The translations under genes and the position numbers were made by a program. Positions 33,504 through 45,464 of a stretch of DNA of 64,000 bases are shown one piece after another. Position 1 is the first letter of the stretch; each line of letters starts with the position of its first letter. Source of the DNA: Rhizoctonia solani. Its lineage: Eukaryota > Basidiomycota > Agaricomycetes > Cantharellales > Ceratobasidiaceae. The notes under the pieces are model-generated. The model was not told the DNA's origin, searched no databases, and saw nothing but the letters and a program-made list of their open reading frames with translations. The DNA is taken from the NCBI RefSeq assembly GCF_016906535.1, contig NC_057373.1, positions 1,612,001 to 1,676,000 of the forward strand, given 5' to 3'.

Positions 33504-34440
33504 TTTGAGGACGTTTTTATTATCTCAAGCCCGTAATGTCGTCAGAAAACGTTTAGCCGATTGCAGTTGAGATTCCAAGGTCAATTCGCGCAAGTTTGAT
33601 AGCAAGGTAGGTGGATCTGCTGTAATTTAACTGGTTGACCTCGAGGGTAGAACGGTGTCGCTATGAACAGGCTGCGGTGGCAGGCAGTGAGATGGCCGTG
33701 AGCTTCAGAACCAAGCGGCCGCTTTAGGATGCTGACACATCATGACATGATTGTGATCGTAGGGTGCTTCAGGATCTTGAACCCTTGAAGATGCATAAAG
33801 GCACCGGAAGCAGATCCACTGTTTGCCATCAGTCCACCACCCAAAAATTTTATCCAAAGGTAAGTTTGCAATAGCATTTATTCCCATGATGTTCAAAAAC
33901 AATTCAAACTAGAGTATATGAGCCAAGTGCCATGCTTTTATCATACTTTTAACTGACACATTCTCTCAATGAATTCTGGTCGTGAGCTGACTTGGTATTT
34001 GTCAGGATTGGACACATCGCTCACAATAGAGACTAGGTGAGCATACGCTTCACTTCATCCCTCCCCCTCCCATATTGCTACGATGTTACAAAGGAATTAC
34101 CGCCTGAATCAATCTCTGTCGACATTTCCATGGCTGTATTTTATTACTTTCTGAGCTCCTCTCAAATTGAGTGATCATTGACATATTAGCTAACCGCTTT
34201 GTGTGTAGTACTATTTTGTTTAATGTTAGGCCTCTAATATACCTCAGAGGTAAGTTTATGTGCAATTGTTTGCTCTCGTGCGTATGATGCTTTATCACGA
34301 CGGTCTTCGTATCATCACTGCCGAAAGTGCCCGCCACAGCTCAAACCCCGGGCAACCCCATCTGATTCTCTTTGTCACCCAAAAAATTTTGGAATTGGTA
34401 ACTGACTGCATTCTATACACAGATCTATTCTTGAAATGGT
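33504..34440. other. Region between VPS60 and BST1, no firm gene
   Basis: A minus-strand ORF at 33705-33902 holds a Cys/His pattern (WICFRCLY, then HNHVMMCQHP) but has no supported start or partner exon, so I do not call it. The 5' end of BST1 may extend into the right part of this region. Confidence 0.35.
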
Positions 34441-37400
34441 TTGATTCGAAGGCTACTATGGACAATACCGGCCTTGCCAATATTCTGGATACTTTATAAC
34501 TCGTATTTGGATAGCTTGGCATCACTTTCACCCCAAGGATGCCGTATGTCATGGATGTCGCCCTCTTATATTGTACAAGATGATTTCAACACCTCGTGGA
34601 CACCCCTCGCTCGTCGGTATAGCCTGCTCTATATCGTGAAGTGGGGTGGGATAGCGAACAAGTAAGTTTACTATCTAATACAACCAAATCATTTTACCAA
34701 TGGTTTCTCTTTGTAGACCAACGGACGTCCAGTTTTTTTATCCCTGGGAATGCAGGTTCCTCTCATCAAGTCGCTCAATCGCGTCTAGCGCTGCTCGGCA
34801 AATTTACACTACACCACATGTGCGTTCAACTGACATACCTGCTAACGTGGAGCCGCTCGATCTCTACGCTGGTCCGTCCACATTCGATCGTATAATACAT
34901 TGGATAGTTAGTAATCAAATAATGTTATCTTTAATAGTTGAATTCAATGAGGATTTGAGTGCACTCCACGGACCAACATTACAGACACAAACTGCATACG
35001 TGCAAGCTGCTCTTAAGTATATCATCTCAAAGTATCCAGGCAAGCATGACCTTCAGGTACGCTACTGGGGCATTCGATGGGTGGCATCGTAGCTCTCAAT
35101 GCATTGTGTCTCCGCACCACCGGAGTCTAGTACGCGCAGTCATCACAATGTCATCTCCACATTCCTTGCCACCTGCTCGCCTTGACCGAGATATCGAACA
35201 AGTATTCGACAATCCATCGATGTCTTGTGGAAAATTCCGGCCAATGGCTCGGCGATTGAGAACCCTCCAGTCCTTGCGCTCTGTGGGGGTGCAACTGATA
35301 ACATGATACCTATGGAGTCATGTATGCTTCCCCCTCCGCCTGTTGGAGCTAATCACGATAGCGCACTCTACCGTCGAACCATCTTTACTAGTGGTTTGGA
35401 TGCACTTGGACTGGCGTTGGGCATCGCGAGATGGTTTGGTGTCATCAAGTCCGATGGCGGGTAGCGAGAGCCTCTTTAGAACTGGCTGTCGCAGAGCCTA
35501 GCGCAAGAGGCCCAATCCTTGACCGATGGTTTGCCGGAGGCGTTAACCTAAACCCATCCCGCCCTAGACTTCCCGCTAGCCACTCTCCACCCGAACATAT
35601 ATCTGACGGCTACCTATCTCGTAGTTCGCTCCCGGTCGGGACATCTGTTTTCCATTTTCCAATCCAATCTTTGGGGTCCCGTTTGGTTATTCTACTTTCT
35701 TCTGGTCGTATCTTGGGCGTTTCGCCAGAGAAAGATGTTGTTACTGAGGTCGAGGTAGACTTGTGTCAACCAAGGGAGTCATCTAATGTATTCTGTCCAC
35801 CTATCAACTCTGGATCTACTCGCCTCATACCGAATCCTTCTCTTAAAGGATTGTTTCCAGTACCTGGAGAAGGAACTGACGAGAGCGAGGGTGTAGTTGT
35901 ATGGGAGAGCGATGTTACTACGACTAGCGAGGGATACTTCTCAGTAACAGTGTCAAGCAAGAGGGAAGGCGGATCGTGGTTAGTTGCAAGGCTTGAACAA
36001 TCTGATTCCCTCGAATTTGCTACGGGAAAGCTAGGTACGAGTTTGATTCAAGAGTGGATATATGCTGCTCATTTGTCTGAACTAAATAGCTCCATTTTTC
36101 GGATCCACCGAGATAAAAATTCCAAAAACTAAATCCCTCATTAGGAGGATATGGATTCCCAATTTAATATCCAATGCGATGGTTGTCTACAGGGCCACAT
36201 TTAACCACGAAGGCGATTGCACAAGTTTGTGAAGCCTATTGTCCTATATTATTTGAGCACTGACACCGGTTTAGACCCACTATTGACACCAATTCTAGTA
36301 CACACGTCCTCCGAAATTGAATCTCATTTCCATCGGACGCTTCCATCCACCCGAAAGCCGGTTCTGCACACTCACAACTCAGGGCCGTTCATTGGCACAA
36401 AGTATGGCTTGAACATCACCGTTTATGCCTCTGGAGAATGCCAAGTCAATGCCATACAGTTTCATGTTGACTGGCGCATCAGTTTTGGTCGGGTCGCTTC
36501 AAGGCTTTGGGCTGGTGTGTTTGCTTGGGCTATTGCCACGGTGGCCGCCATGAATGCCCTGGCGTGGTACGAATGGAACGGTTAGACCCAATTTCCGAGC
36601 TCTGTTCGTACAATGACTAACCTCTCAATTTAGAAAATAAACAGTTCATCACGCCCTTGAAAGTTTTGAGCAAATAACGAAGCGACTGGCTGTCCCAGCT
36701 CTGGTCGGCGTAACTATACTTTCCACGCTCCCACTCCCGAGGTCATTCCTTCTTGGTATAAATGGAGAGCCTGTGTTTTCTGTTTTAGCTTCTATTTGCC
36801 TCGCGCTCGCGATTATGACGGTAGGATGTAGTTGCTATGTGCTTTCCGTGTTCCAGTGGATTTGCTCTGGGCTGTACAATTTGCTCCATGCCGTCGGGTG
36901 AGATCCGTTCTATCATGCTTGCACGTATTTATAGCATTTCTAACTTTGAAAATAGTCTAGCAACCGATTTAGATAATCGGCGTCCACCATTCACCCGATC
37001 GTTTATGGTGTTTCACTTGTTCGTGGGGGCACTGGTCATCGTATTTATACCATATCAAGTGGCTTATCTTGTTGCATTCATTTTACATCTATGGGACTGC
37101 AGCACTTCGCGCGTACATTTGGCACGCCAAGGCCTGACCAAGCCGACACGTTTGCATCTTGTGAGTCAATCGATCACTTGTCGACGCCAGGAATTGATCG
37201 TGGTCCAGTTATCATCATATGGTCAAGCATCATTTGCTTTTGACGATGTTTTGGATGCTGCCCTTGATTGCACCTGTACTTATAGTCTGGGCTCGCACGT
37301 TGGTCACGGCTGGATTGACCACCCATTCGATGGGGATCATAACATCCTGAAGGTAATGTTTGTCGTCATGTCAGTTGAATTGCGGGTTCTGGATGCGCCA

Positions 37401-37615
37401 TCGAAGTAAGTCTTTTTTCACAGACCCTTTTCCTATAGTCGGTAATATAATTTATATGCGCTAGGCTATATCGAAGCTCCGTTGCCAGCTGTTATGCGGG
37501 TTTGAGTTCAATTGCTATGCTCTTGGGGCCGCGGTACACCTACGTGCTGTATCTTATTTTCAACGTATGCTGTGCTTGTTTCGTCATTGGTACGATCATG
37601 GGCAGTCGTCGCTAG
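34441..37615 (+). CDS. BST1: GPI inositol-deacylase Bst1/PGAP1, broken by many small indels
   Basis: Protein fragments in all three frames line up in the exact order of Bst1/PGAP1. An N-terminal helix and LSPQGCRMSWMSPSYIVQ come first, then FIPGNAGSSHQ, FNEDLSALHG, and the lipase elbow GHSMGGIVALNAL (nucleophile Ser). ITMSSPHSLPPARLD, LALCGGATDNMI and HREMVWCHQVRWRVARA follow, then a lumenal beta-rich part and several C-terminal helices ending LIFNVCCACFVIGTIMG before the TAG at 37613-37615. The enzyme removes the inositol acyl chain of GPI anchors in the ER. The frame is lost near 34630, 34733-34739, 34771, 35057, 35105, 35212, 35418, 36115-36119, 36215 and 37320. Either the sequence is faulty here or the gene is decaying. 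The true start is unclear; the frame opens at about 34441 without an ATG. Confidence 0.75.
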
Positions 37616-37878
37616 CGGTTGCTGTGTAAATTGTATGCGTGCCACTGCGTGGATTATGTGGGGGTCGCCAATGGACTGTATTTGTATTTCTCTTGAATAG
37701 GAAGTTGTGTGCCTTTGTTGACGTCGGCGTATTGGCCGTCCCGGGTGGTCCCCTGAGGGCGTGATTTTAGACGTGCCGGTCCTCTCCTCAGCCGTGTTCT
37801 TATCAACGACCGCCTTCCAGTCTTTGCGTCTTTGCCAACCCCCTCTTTTGCTTAATCCTCACACTCTCTATCTTCAAC

Positions 37879-38683
37879 ATGCGTTCTGCTTTCGTTGCAC
37901 TTTTGTCCTTGATCGCCTCTGCGGCTGCGTACCAGGTCACATACCCTGGTGCCGCTGACAAGTGGTATGCTGGAACGGTATGTATATGCTTGAATAGAGA
38001 TTAAAAGAGAACAGAAGCTCATGTCATGTACCTTTGCAGGTTACCAATAAATTCGATTGGACCCGGGTCAACACCGATGCCGACTCGTTCACTCTGGTGT
38101 TGACGAACGAGGTTGGTATTGATTTTTTTCTTCAATTTCCCGTTACATCGTGCCTGACGAACATGCACAGGATCGTTCTCTTCTCCCTGTCAACAACCAA
38201 CAGCTGATTGCTACTGTCCCCGGATCAGCTGGATCGATCGATGTCCCTGCCCCCTCTGGTGGTTTCCCTGTCGGCAAAGGCTTCCGGTGTGTGTGCTCCT
38301 TATTTTTTCCGTATACTTTACTAAATGAATATGTTCAGTGTTAACATGGTCAAGTCTCCTACCGAGCTCACCACCATCTTGGCTCAGAGCCCCGAGTTCG
38401 AAATTGTCGCCGGCACTGGCACATCTAGCACCTCGGTCACTGCAACGTGAGACACCATTATTCGTTATTAATCCGAAACTAACTCGATCTGGCTTGTAGC
38501 TCGGTTACAAGCCGCTCGACTGTGATTATTAGCCCGACTACGGGTACTACCACCCCCACTTCGACCTCTGGAGACCTCAACCCAACTAACTCGCCCGCAT
38601 CTAACAACGGCGCCATGTCCATTGTTGCCCGTGCCTCGCCTGTAGTGATTGCTGGTGCTTTGGCTGCTGCCTTTATGGCCTGA
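37879..38683 (+). CDS. Secreted Kre9/Knh-like GPI-anchored protein
   Basis: Five exons (37879-37977, 38040-38111, 38171-38286, 38339-38446, 38500-38683) give 192 residues. The signal peptide MRSAFVALLSLIASAAAYQV precedes a compact domain (VTYPGAADKWYAGT, FDWTRVNTDADSFTLVL, SIDVPAPSGGFPVGKGFR) of the kind found in the Kre9/Knh1 N-terminal family. A Ser/Thr-rich linker follows, with a hydrophobic tail (SPVVIAGALAAAFMA) after NNGAM, typical of a GPI attachment signal. Proteins of this sort sit in the fungal cell wall, and Kre9/Knh relatives affect beta-1,6-glucan. The exact role of the short basidiomycete members is not known. The short introns and strong splice sites leave little doubt about the model. 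Confidence 0.85.
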
Positions 38684-39007
38684 GCTTTGCCTTGAGTATC
38701 TGCCTGTTTTGTTTGGATGTGACATTTTCCATGGACAATTGTACCGTACATGTGTGTTTCATTTCAGTCTGTTGGCTGTAGTCCCGTGTAGTCACTGCTG
38801 CGAATGAATATGCTAATTCCTCGCCTCGCTCATACTGTAGTTGGCTGTGTTTTGCAAAGTGAAAATACCGTATACTGGCTGTGGAAGCAAAGATGGTCCA
38901 AGCACCCGATTCTGCCGAACAGCCACAGTGATCTACAAAGTGATTCTGAACGTACACGTGACAACATAACACACTGTTTCTGAACCACCATCTGAACGAC
39001 CGGGAGA
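38684..39007. other. Intergenic region, no gene seen
   Basis: 3' flank of the Kre9-like gene and promoter of the TFIIE gene. Minus-strand ORFs are shadows. Confidence 0.4.
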
Positions 39008-40684
39008 ATGCCGCCACAACTGAGTGAAACAACCCGGTCACTCCAGGCACTTGTCCAGATCGTTTCGCGAGCATTCTATGAACCCCGTCTCGTTGTTGTC
39101 ATGGACCAACTCTCGCGGTTGCCTGTGTATGTTTCTTTGCTAGAATACAAATCCACCATTCTTTGCGTTAAACAGCTCTTGTACATGATAGGATCAAAGA
39201 GGAAGAGCTCGCAGGTCGAGTCGGAGTCACTCTCAAGGAGCTCAACAAGGTCACTGCTACTCTGCTCAACGATAGGCTGATTAAAGTGTGGGAGACCCAT
39301 CGTATGGTTAGTCGTGGCAAACAGCAACTTACGCTCTCCCAATCCTAGATACCGGCAAAACGAGCTCAAGTCTGAAAGAGCGCAGCGAGCAGTTCCCAGG
39401 TCGTACTACTGGATCGACTATCAGGACTTTTGCAATGTTGTTAAATGGCGCATCTCTGCGATGCGCCGAGCTATCGACGAAAAGTTGAAAAACGTAGGCT
39501 GGAACAACCTCGTACTGCTAGGACCCGACTCATTTCATACTAGGAACTCAACAACAAAGGCTACATATGCACCCAATGCCAGAAAACATATACACCCCTT
39601 GACGCCGACCGACTGTTTGACCCCATGCGAAGTGCGTTCGTATGTGATCTGTGCCAGGGCGAGTTGACGGACAACGAAAATGCTGAAAACGTTCGTGGAG
39701 GAAAAGACCGGATGCAACGGTTCAACACCCAGACATCGCACATCGTCGATGGGCTGCGAAAAGTGGAATCAGTATCATTACCGCCGTACGTATTCATCTT
39801 TCCGTATTGACCGCGTGTGCACATGGGCTATACAGACTCGATGTTGCCGAGTGGGTACGGAAAAATGCCCAGGCCGCTGCTCCGGATGGTACACCCGTAG
39901 ACGACGGCCTCCAAATCGCCGGTGCAAACGGAACTGGCAAAGCCCAGGCCACACGAGTGAGCGTTATCATCGAGGACGACAAGACGGACGAGGCCCTCCG
40001 TCGGGAGCGTGAAAAGAAAGCCGACGCCAAACGGTAAGTCTGTGCCCGATATGTAGCTCCGGATTTGACTCGACTATGTCCCCCCACCCCGCAGACAACA
40101 AAACGCACTCCCAGAATGGCACTTGCAAAGCACCGTATCTGGGCATTTGACTACACTTGGGTTGAAGAACGAAGCCCAAAATGCACAGTACGCGCGGGCT
40201 AATCCTGAACCGGGCCAACTTGACCGAAAACCGTTTGCACAAGGCGAGAGTAGTTTTCCCTTTCTTTTTTTCCGTCGTACCGATTTGGGTTGTTTTTGCG
40301 GGCTGAGCTTTCGCTCTCAGTTGACTGGAGGCGTACTACTCTCACTTAACAAGGACGAAACTCCAGAGGGGGACGCAGTCCCTTCACCCAACGGTGTGAT
40401 GGCTTCACAGACGTTATTAGGCAAGCGAGAGCGAGAGCCCGAGGAGGATCTCTTCCCGTCGCCCAAAATGCAAAAGATGGAAGACTTGAGTGATGATTCA
40501 AATAATCCTATTGTCTATGGTACGTTTATTTTTGCATCTTGCTGTGGTTGAATTGGTCCTTGATTTATGCTATCCAGTCGCTGGGGAGGCCAAGCGGTTC
40601 CGGGATATAACAGAGGCGGAGCAGGAATTGATGACCCCGGAGGAATACGAAGCTTATGCCGAACTGACGGTCACACTCACTTAG
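39008..40684 (+). CDS. TFA1: Transcription initiation factor IIE, alpha subunit
   Basis: A multi-exon gene starting at the ATG at 39008. The N-terminal winged-helix domain reads LQALVQIVSRAFYEPRLVVV and VGVTLKELNKVTATLLNDRL. A zinc ribbon follows with CTQCQKTYTPLDADRLF and CDLCQGEL, giving the expected C4 set, then a helical stretch (LDVAEWVRKNAQA) and a long acidic/charged tail (KREREPEEDLFPSP; LMTPEEYEAYAEL at the end). TFIIE-alpha recruits and regulates TFIIH at RNA polymerase II promoters in the nucleus. All introns I could place keep the frame; the last one lies just before VAGEAKRFRDIT. The start is the only ATG ahead of the winged helix. Confidence 0.92.
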
Positions 40685-41357
40685 GTCTTGAACGTGTACT
40701 AGTATATATCGCAGGGATACATAGCGTTTAATGATAATTTTATTATTCACCTTTGGTTTGATTCTGCCGCAAAGTGGCCGCGGGCGACATGTATCACGTG
40801 GAATGGATTGCACATAATCTCACACTGACCACCACCACCACGATGAACAACCCTCGATCTATGGTTAGTAATCCAACTGCAGAAAACTTTGGTTTGGTTT
40901 CTGAGTATTTGGTAGGTTGCAAGTTGGGCCGTACTATTGGTTGGGGGTGGTATCACAGTAAGTTGTTCTATCGCAAACTCTCTGGATCGAGAACTTATAC
41001 CTTGGTGTATGGCATAGTTTTACTTTGTTAAAAAGGTAAACATATATTGTCAACTAGGAAATTTCATCCAAAGCAGCCCTTCCTTATTTAGGATATCGAT
41101 CAACGACGGAAGTTGCATCACCGCAAACCTGCTCGGACGACAGAGATAAAGGACTGTGAGTGCCATCCACGTTGGAATACACGGTGGTACTTCAATTTTG
41201 ATTCTAAGGGTATGAGTGGATAGATACCTCGGACAAACGTAGCACGGGTACAAGCGACAAAGCATAAATAAACCCCGGCTTCTTGCTACGGCCACAAGTG
41301 TACACCACTGGAGGATAGCATATATCTATGTCACATTTTATTTGAAGCCTCCTAGCA
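40685..41357. other. Intergenic region between convergent genes
   Basis: Holds the 3' ends of the TFIIE and PWP2 genes. Small ORFs on both strands show no family features. Confidence 0.45.
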
Positions 41358-44300
41358 TCATGTCATAATGTCCATCATGGTCAAGTTTTGATTCGAGCTT
41401 GTCGAATCCTTGTTCTTGATTCGAGATTGGTCAATCAAGTATCGCAATGTACTCGAATTGTCGTCGCATCTGAAAACATTTTCAGTTCAGCCATCCGCCC
41501 ACACTTTTTTGCGGTATAACTTACGTTCGAGAGATAGATTGCTGGAAGTCCAACATTCCCTTTTGCAGGAGCCTGAAGATACTTGCATACTCGCCCGAGT
41601 GGTCGCGAAGATACCGCCCTTGAGCGGTCAAGAGCGAGTTTATCCAAATGAGGTCGAATTCCATGTGAGGAGAGCTTTCGGCGTGTTCTCCAACGAATCG
41701 AAGAAGTGATGGGAGGTATACGGAAGGTATCTGACGAGCAATGAGACGAATGTCGCTGGAAGGTATCGACTCGAATATTTTTTGCAGGAGAGGTTTCTCG
41801 TTGAGTCTAAATGCCATGACCAAGGCCTTCAAGTAGTCCCTACTGGACAAAACTTCAAGTGCAGATTGTGGTGTGATATCAAGGTCGATATCGAACGGAT
41901 CAAAGGCAATGGTATCGTCGAGCGAGTAAATCAAGAGGCCCTCGGTAGAAGCAGCGGCCCATGAGCGACCTGTAGGAGAAAAGCGCACGCATTTCGTACG
42001 TGCTTCTTGGCGTGTCCTGCGCTTAGATAAATCACCACGCTGTGTTCCAGGCAAGGAATGATCGATTCGATCCTCGAGCTCGCTCTCATCGCCCTGCATA
42101 TCGATCAATTCTTCTGGCCCAGCCGATGTGAGCTTGCGGCTGTCGAGGAATTCTTGAATACCATCGAGCGACAAGTTTTCTGAAATTTGGAATTTCTTGA
42201 TCATAACTCCCTCCTGTACGTCATACATAACGACGTATTTGCTGTTACCGCCCGCGATGATGGACTTGCCATCGGCTGTGTATGCAATGCTGTTGAAAGA
42301 TTTTCCAGAGGAAGAGTTGGCTGCAGTCATGCGATCGCCAGCTTTTCGTCCACCTGAAATGTCCCTTCGCGCCTCGATAACGTTGATCTGTTTTCCCAAT
42401 CCAACGTCCCAGAAAAAGACTTGTCCATCGAGACTAGTTGCCACGAGCTCTTGACCATCCGGCCTGAACGCAAGCGCGAGCGCCTCGGAGCCAAGTTGGA
42501 ATGGTTCCACGGCACGCGAACGACCATAGACATCCCAAATACGGACGGATTTGTCCCAAGAGGCGGAAGCAAGCTGATTACCGGTAGGCGAAAACGCGAG
42601 CGAGCTAATTGGACCCTCGTGACCCGTGAAAATGTCGAGCAGCTTCCCGGTTTGAACAGACCACATGAACACTTCGAAGGAATCCGTCGATCCTGCAGCG
42701 ACTACTTCGCCGCTAGGGTCAACAGCCAAACTCGAGAATTGAACTGGCGACGGGGATGTAAACGTTCTGAAATTCCGATATCGGACGAGGTCGTACGCGC
42801 GAATAGTCCCATCGAGAGAGGCGGTAAAAAGGATCTGTCCCTGTTTCGCAAACTCGACCATAGATACTGCAGATGTATGCTCGGTGAATGTAACAAAACA
42901 GAATCCAGACCTGGTGTTCCAGACCTTGACCTTGCCATCGTCGCCCCCAGTCGCGATGTTTTGCCCATCCTGGGAGAACGAGAGTGTGTTCATATCGAAA
43001 TAATGACCTTGCTGCTTCAGGACATAGGATTCGGATTGCCATTCCCAAACGAGCAGCTGTCCAAGTTTCTTGGCGCCAAACGCTATCCATTCTCCACTCG
43101 GGTTAATGGCAACCGAAGATATGCGCTCTTGGGAGATACTCAAAGTGTGAATATTGTTGAAACTTGGCATTTCCCAAAATCCGAAAAAACCAGTAGAAAA
43201 TCCGACAATGAGGAAGTTCAGCCCCGGATGGAATGTAGTGCATACTACTTTGGTGTTGTTTTGGTTAAAATAGTGTCGCTCACTAATGCCCCACCTTGTA
43301 TGGGCAATGGTGTGGAGCATCGGCGACCCAGAAGAGGGGCCTGGGTGTTGCAATGTAGTTTCGCTGTTGGTTTCATCATCATCCATGCCGGCCTTCTCTC
43401 GCCATGTGAACACCGCTCCGTCACGACTGATGGTGTATACCTTGTGAAGCGAATATGGGTGATGAGCGCGGTTAAAAGGCTGAATTCATTAATACTCACA
43501 GTACGATGATCCTCAGAGAAGTATGCGTTGATCACAATGTCACGGTGCCCCGCAAAAGTCTTTGGTCGAAACCCCTCGATCGGATTCAGTGAGAACAATC
43601 GTGCAGTCATGTCGCGAGAAGTTGTAAGGAAAAAGCTAATTGTAATATATTAGAGCGGACTTTGGTTGGGCCGAACGATACTTACTTGGAATCCTTTGAC
43701 CATTCAATGCTAATGACCTCGTCGTGGTGGCCGGTATAGGTTCTGTGTAGCACGAACGGGGCAAATTCTCGCAACAAATGGTTCGGAGTCTTCCACACTT
43801 GTACGTGAGACTCGTGTGAAACAGCTATGTATCTATGCAAACACTTTATATAACACCTTATAAATGCAAAGGCGGACGTACTTTGAATCGGGAGAAAATT
43901 TAATTGCTTGCACAGGCTTTTTAAAGTTAAAGTGATGCAGGACAACCCCCATTCGGAAGTTGACAAGCAATGCCCTCCCATCTATTCATTCCAGACACAG
44001 TTAATCAGGTATCACAGATACCCACAAAGTACTTGCCTTCGTCAACAGATATTAGCAAGTTCGAGTTGGAGCTAAGAGCAATAGCTACAATATTCTTTCT
44101 ATTCTCGAATGGTAGTGTCCTCGACTTGTTACTAATAGACAAAATCTGTTTGGTCAAATTACCATAAGCTCATGCGAGAGCACTCACTTGACTAGATCGA
44201 ATACGGACACGCGGTTCCCCACTGGACTTAAGATTGTATTGCCATCAGAGGTGAATATAATATTCCCTTGGCGGTAGACCGTACCACACAAGTTCGAGAA

Positions 44301-44375
44301 CTAGAAATGGCTATGAGGCTCTGTTTGAATTGAACGCTAGACGAAGGGGAATTTTACCTTGAAGCTTCCAGACAT
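41358..44375 (-). CDS. PWP2: Periodic tryptophan protein 2 (Pwp2/Utp1), U3 snoRNP
   Basis: The gene starts at the ATG at 44375 (exon 1 is only 18 nt, MSGSFK) and continues FSNLCGTVYRQGNIIFTSDG, the standard opening of Pwp2. WD40 repeats follow through the central exons (for example KYVAVSHESHVQVWK, NIATGGDDGKVKVWN, QLASASWDKSVRIWD). The main exon 43413-41523 ends in the family-specific helical tail (SALEVLSSRDYLKALVMAFR, MEFDLIWINSLLTAQGRYLR). A last short exon adds a Ser/Asn-rich end and stops at 41360-41358. Pwp2 is a core of the UTP-B subcomplex of the nucleolar SSU processome, needed for 18S rRNA maturation. The start lies 231 bp from the divergent SDHAF2 start. No frame breaks are seen. 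Confidence 0.94.
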
Positions 44376-44606
44376 CGAGAGCTTGGTGATGGTAGTGTGC
44401 AGAGCAGAAACTTTGGCAGCCTTAGACTTTCAATTGCAAAATCAAGTCATCATTTCAAATACACTCGATCTCGATTAATATTGCAATTATTCGGGAATCC
44501 TTGTGCTGCAAACCTCAATCTTTGCGCATACCTCCTCTCCTCTGCGCCCCACTGAAGCCTTGGCAGCCCAGACACAGCACCTATTTGCCTAATCCTCGAA
44601 TAGACT
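44376..44606. promoter_or_regulatory. Shared divergent promoter region, PWP2 / SDHAF2
   Basis: 231 bp between start codons on opposite strands. Both core promoters must lie here; no clear box is visible. Confidence 0.45.
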
Positions 44607-45233
44607 ATGCAAAGGCTGATGTTACGAAATGTCGTTCGGGCTCACTTGAGGGATGCACATGGCACGAGTCTGGCGCTCAGACACACGAGTTCCAAGCCAG
44701 GGAGCTCCTCATTCTCGGATCCGTTTCCTTTACCGCTGTCGAGAGATGTCCCGGCGGCCGAGAGCAACAGCAGCTCCAACGATGGGCTCGACGAATCACT
44801 GCTGCCCCCTCCTGTTCCTCGCCATAACGAATCCTTGGCCACTCTTCGAGCACGCCTAGTATATCAAACTCGCAAACGTGGGACACTGGAATCAGACTTG
44901 CTATTGAGCACGTTTGCCAAGGAACACCTTTCGAAGATGTCGGAGCACGAGCTGAGAGAGTTCGACAAGGTATGCACGATTTTAAATTGATAACATGCGG
45001 CTATTTTCTGATTTTGTGGTGCCTATCACCCCCAGTTGCTAGATGAACCCGATTGGGACATTTATTACTGGGCCATCAACAAGAAGCAACCGCCGGCGAA
45101 ATGGGAAGGTACAGCACTGCTCGACAAATTGCGTGTTCACGCCAAAAATGAGGGCAAGGTGGTACGAAGCATGCCTGCTTTGGGCGGGTGGACCTCGTCG
45201 CTTTCAGCCTCTCAGGGATCGAGCAAAGAGTGA
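44607..45233 (+). CDS. SDHAF2: Succinate dehydrogenase assembly factor 2 (Sdh5/SDHAF2)
   Basis: Two exons (44607-44969, 45036-45233) give 186 residues. The N-terminus is basic and Ser/Thr-rich without acidic residues at first ([15 protein letters not shown]), as in a mitochondrial presequence. The conserved domain reads [40 protein letters not shown] and [20 protein letters not shown]. The RKRGxxExD motif is the signature of the family. The protein acts in the mitochondrial matrix and helps insert covalent FAD into Sdh1 of complex II. The splice junction falls just before LLDEPDWD and is canonical on both sides. Confidence 0.94.
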
Positions 45234-45464
45234 TGAGCTCTGGATCAACGAAATGTGTAAATGTCACATCAACTACATGTCTTTGATTAATCGAGTTCGA
45301 TGTATAAATTACTGTAGTACCATCAGGACAAAGTAGATGAGCATGTATGAACACGGATCAGCACAAACTGGTGTGTCTACCAAATACACGGTGTTATACT
45401 CTTAGTACAAGAAAATACTATGATAGTTAGAAAAAAGGATCTATAATCAAAATAAGCACAGATG

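Noticed and set aside
33705..33902. Minus-strand ORF with Cys/His pattern
   Set aside because: No ATG context, no partner exon and no known family; probably a chance ORF.
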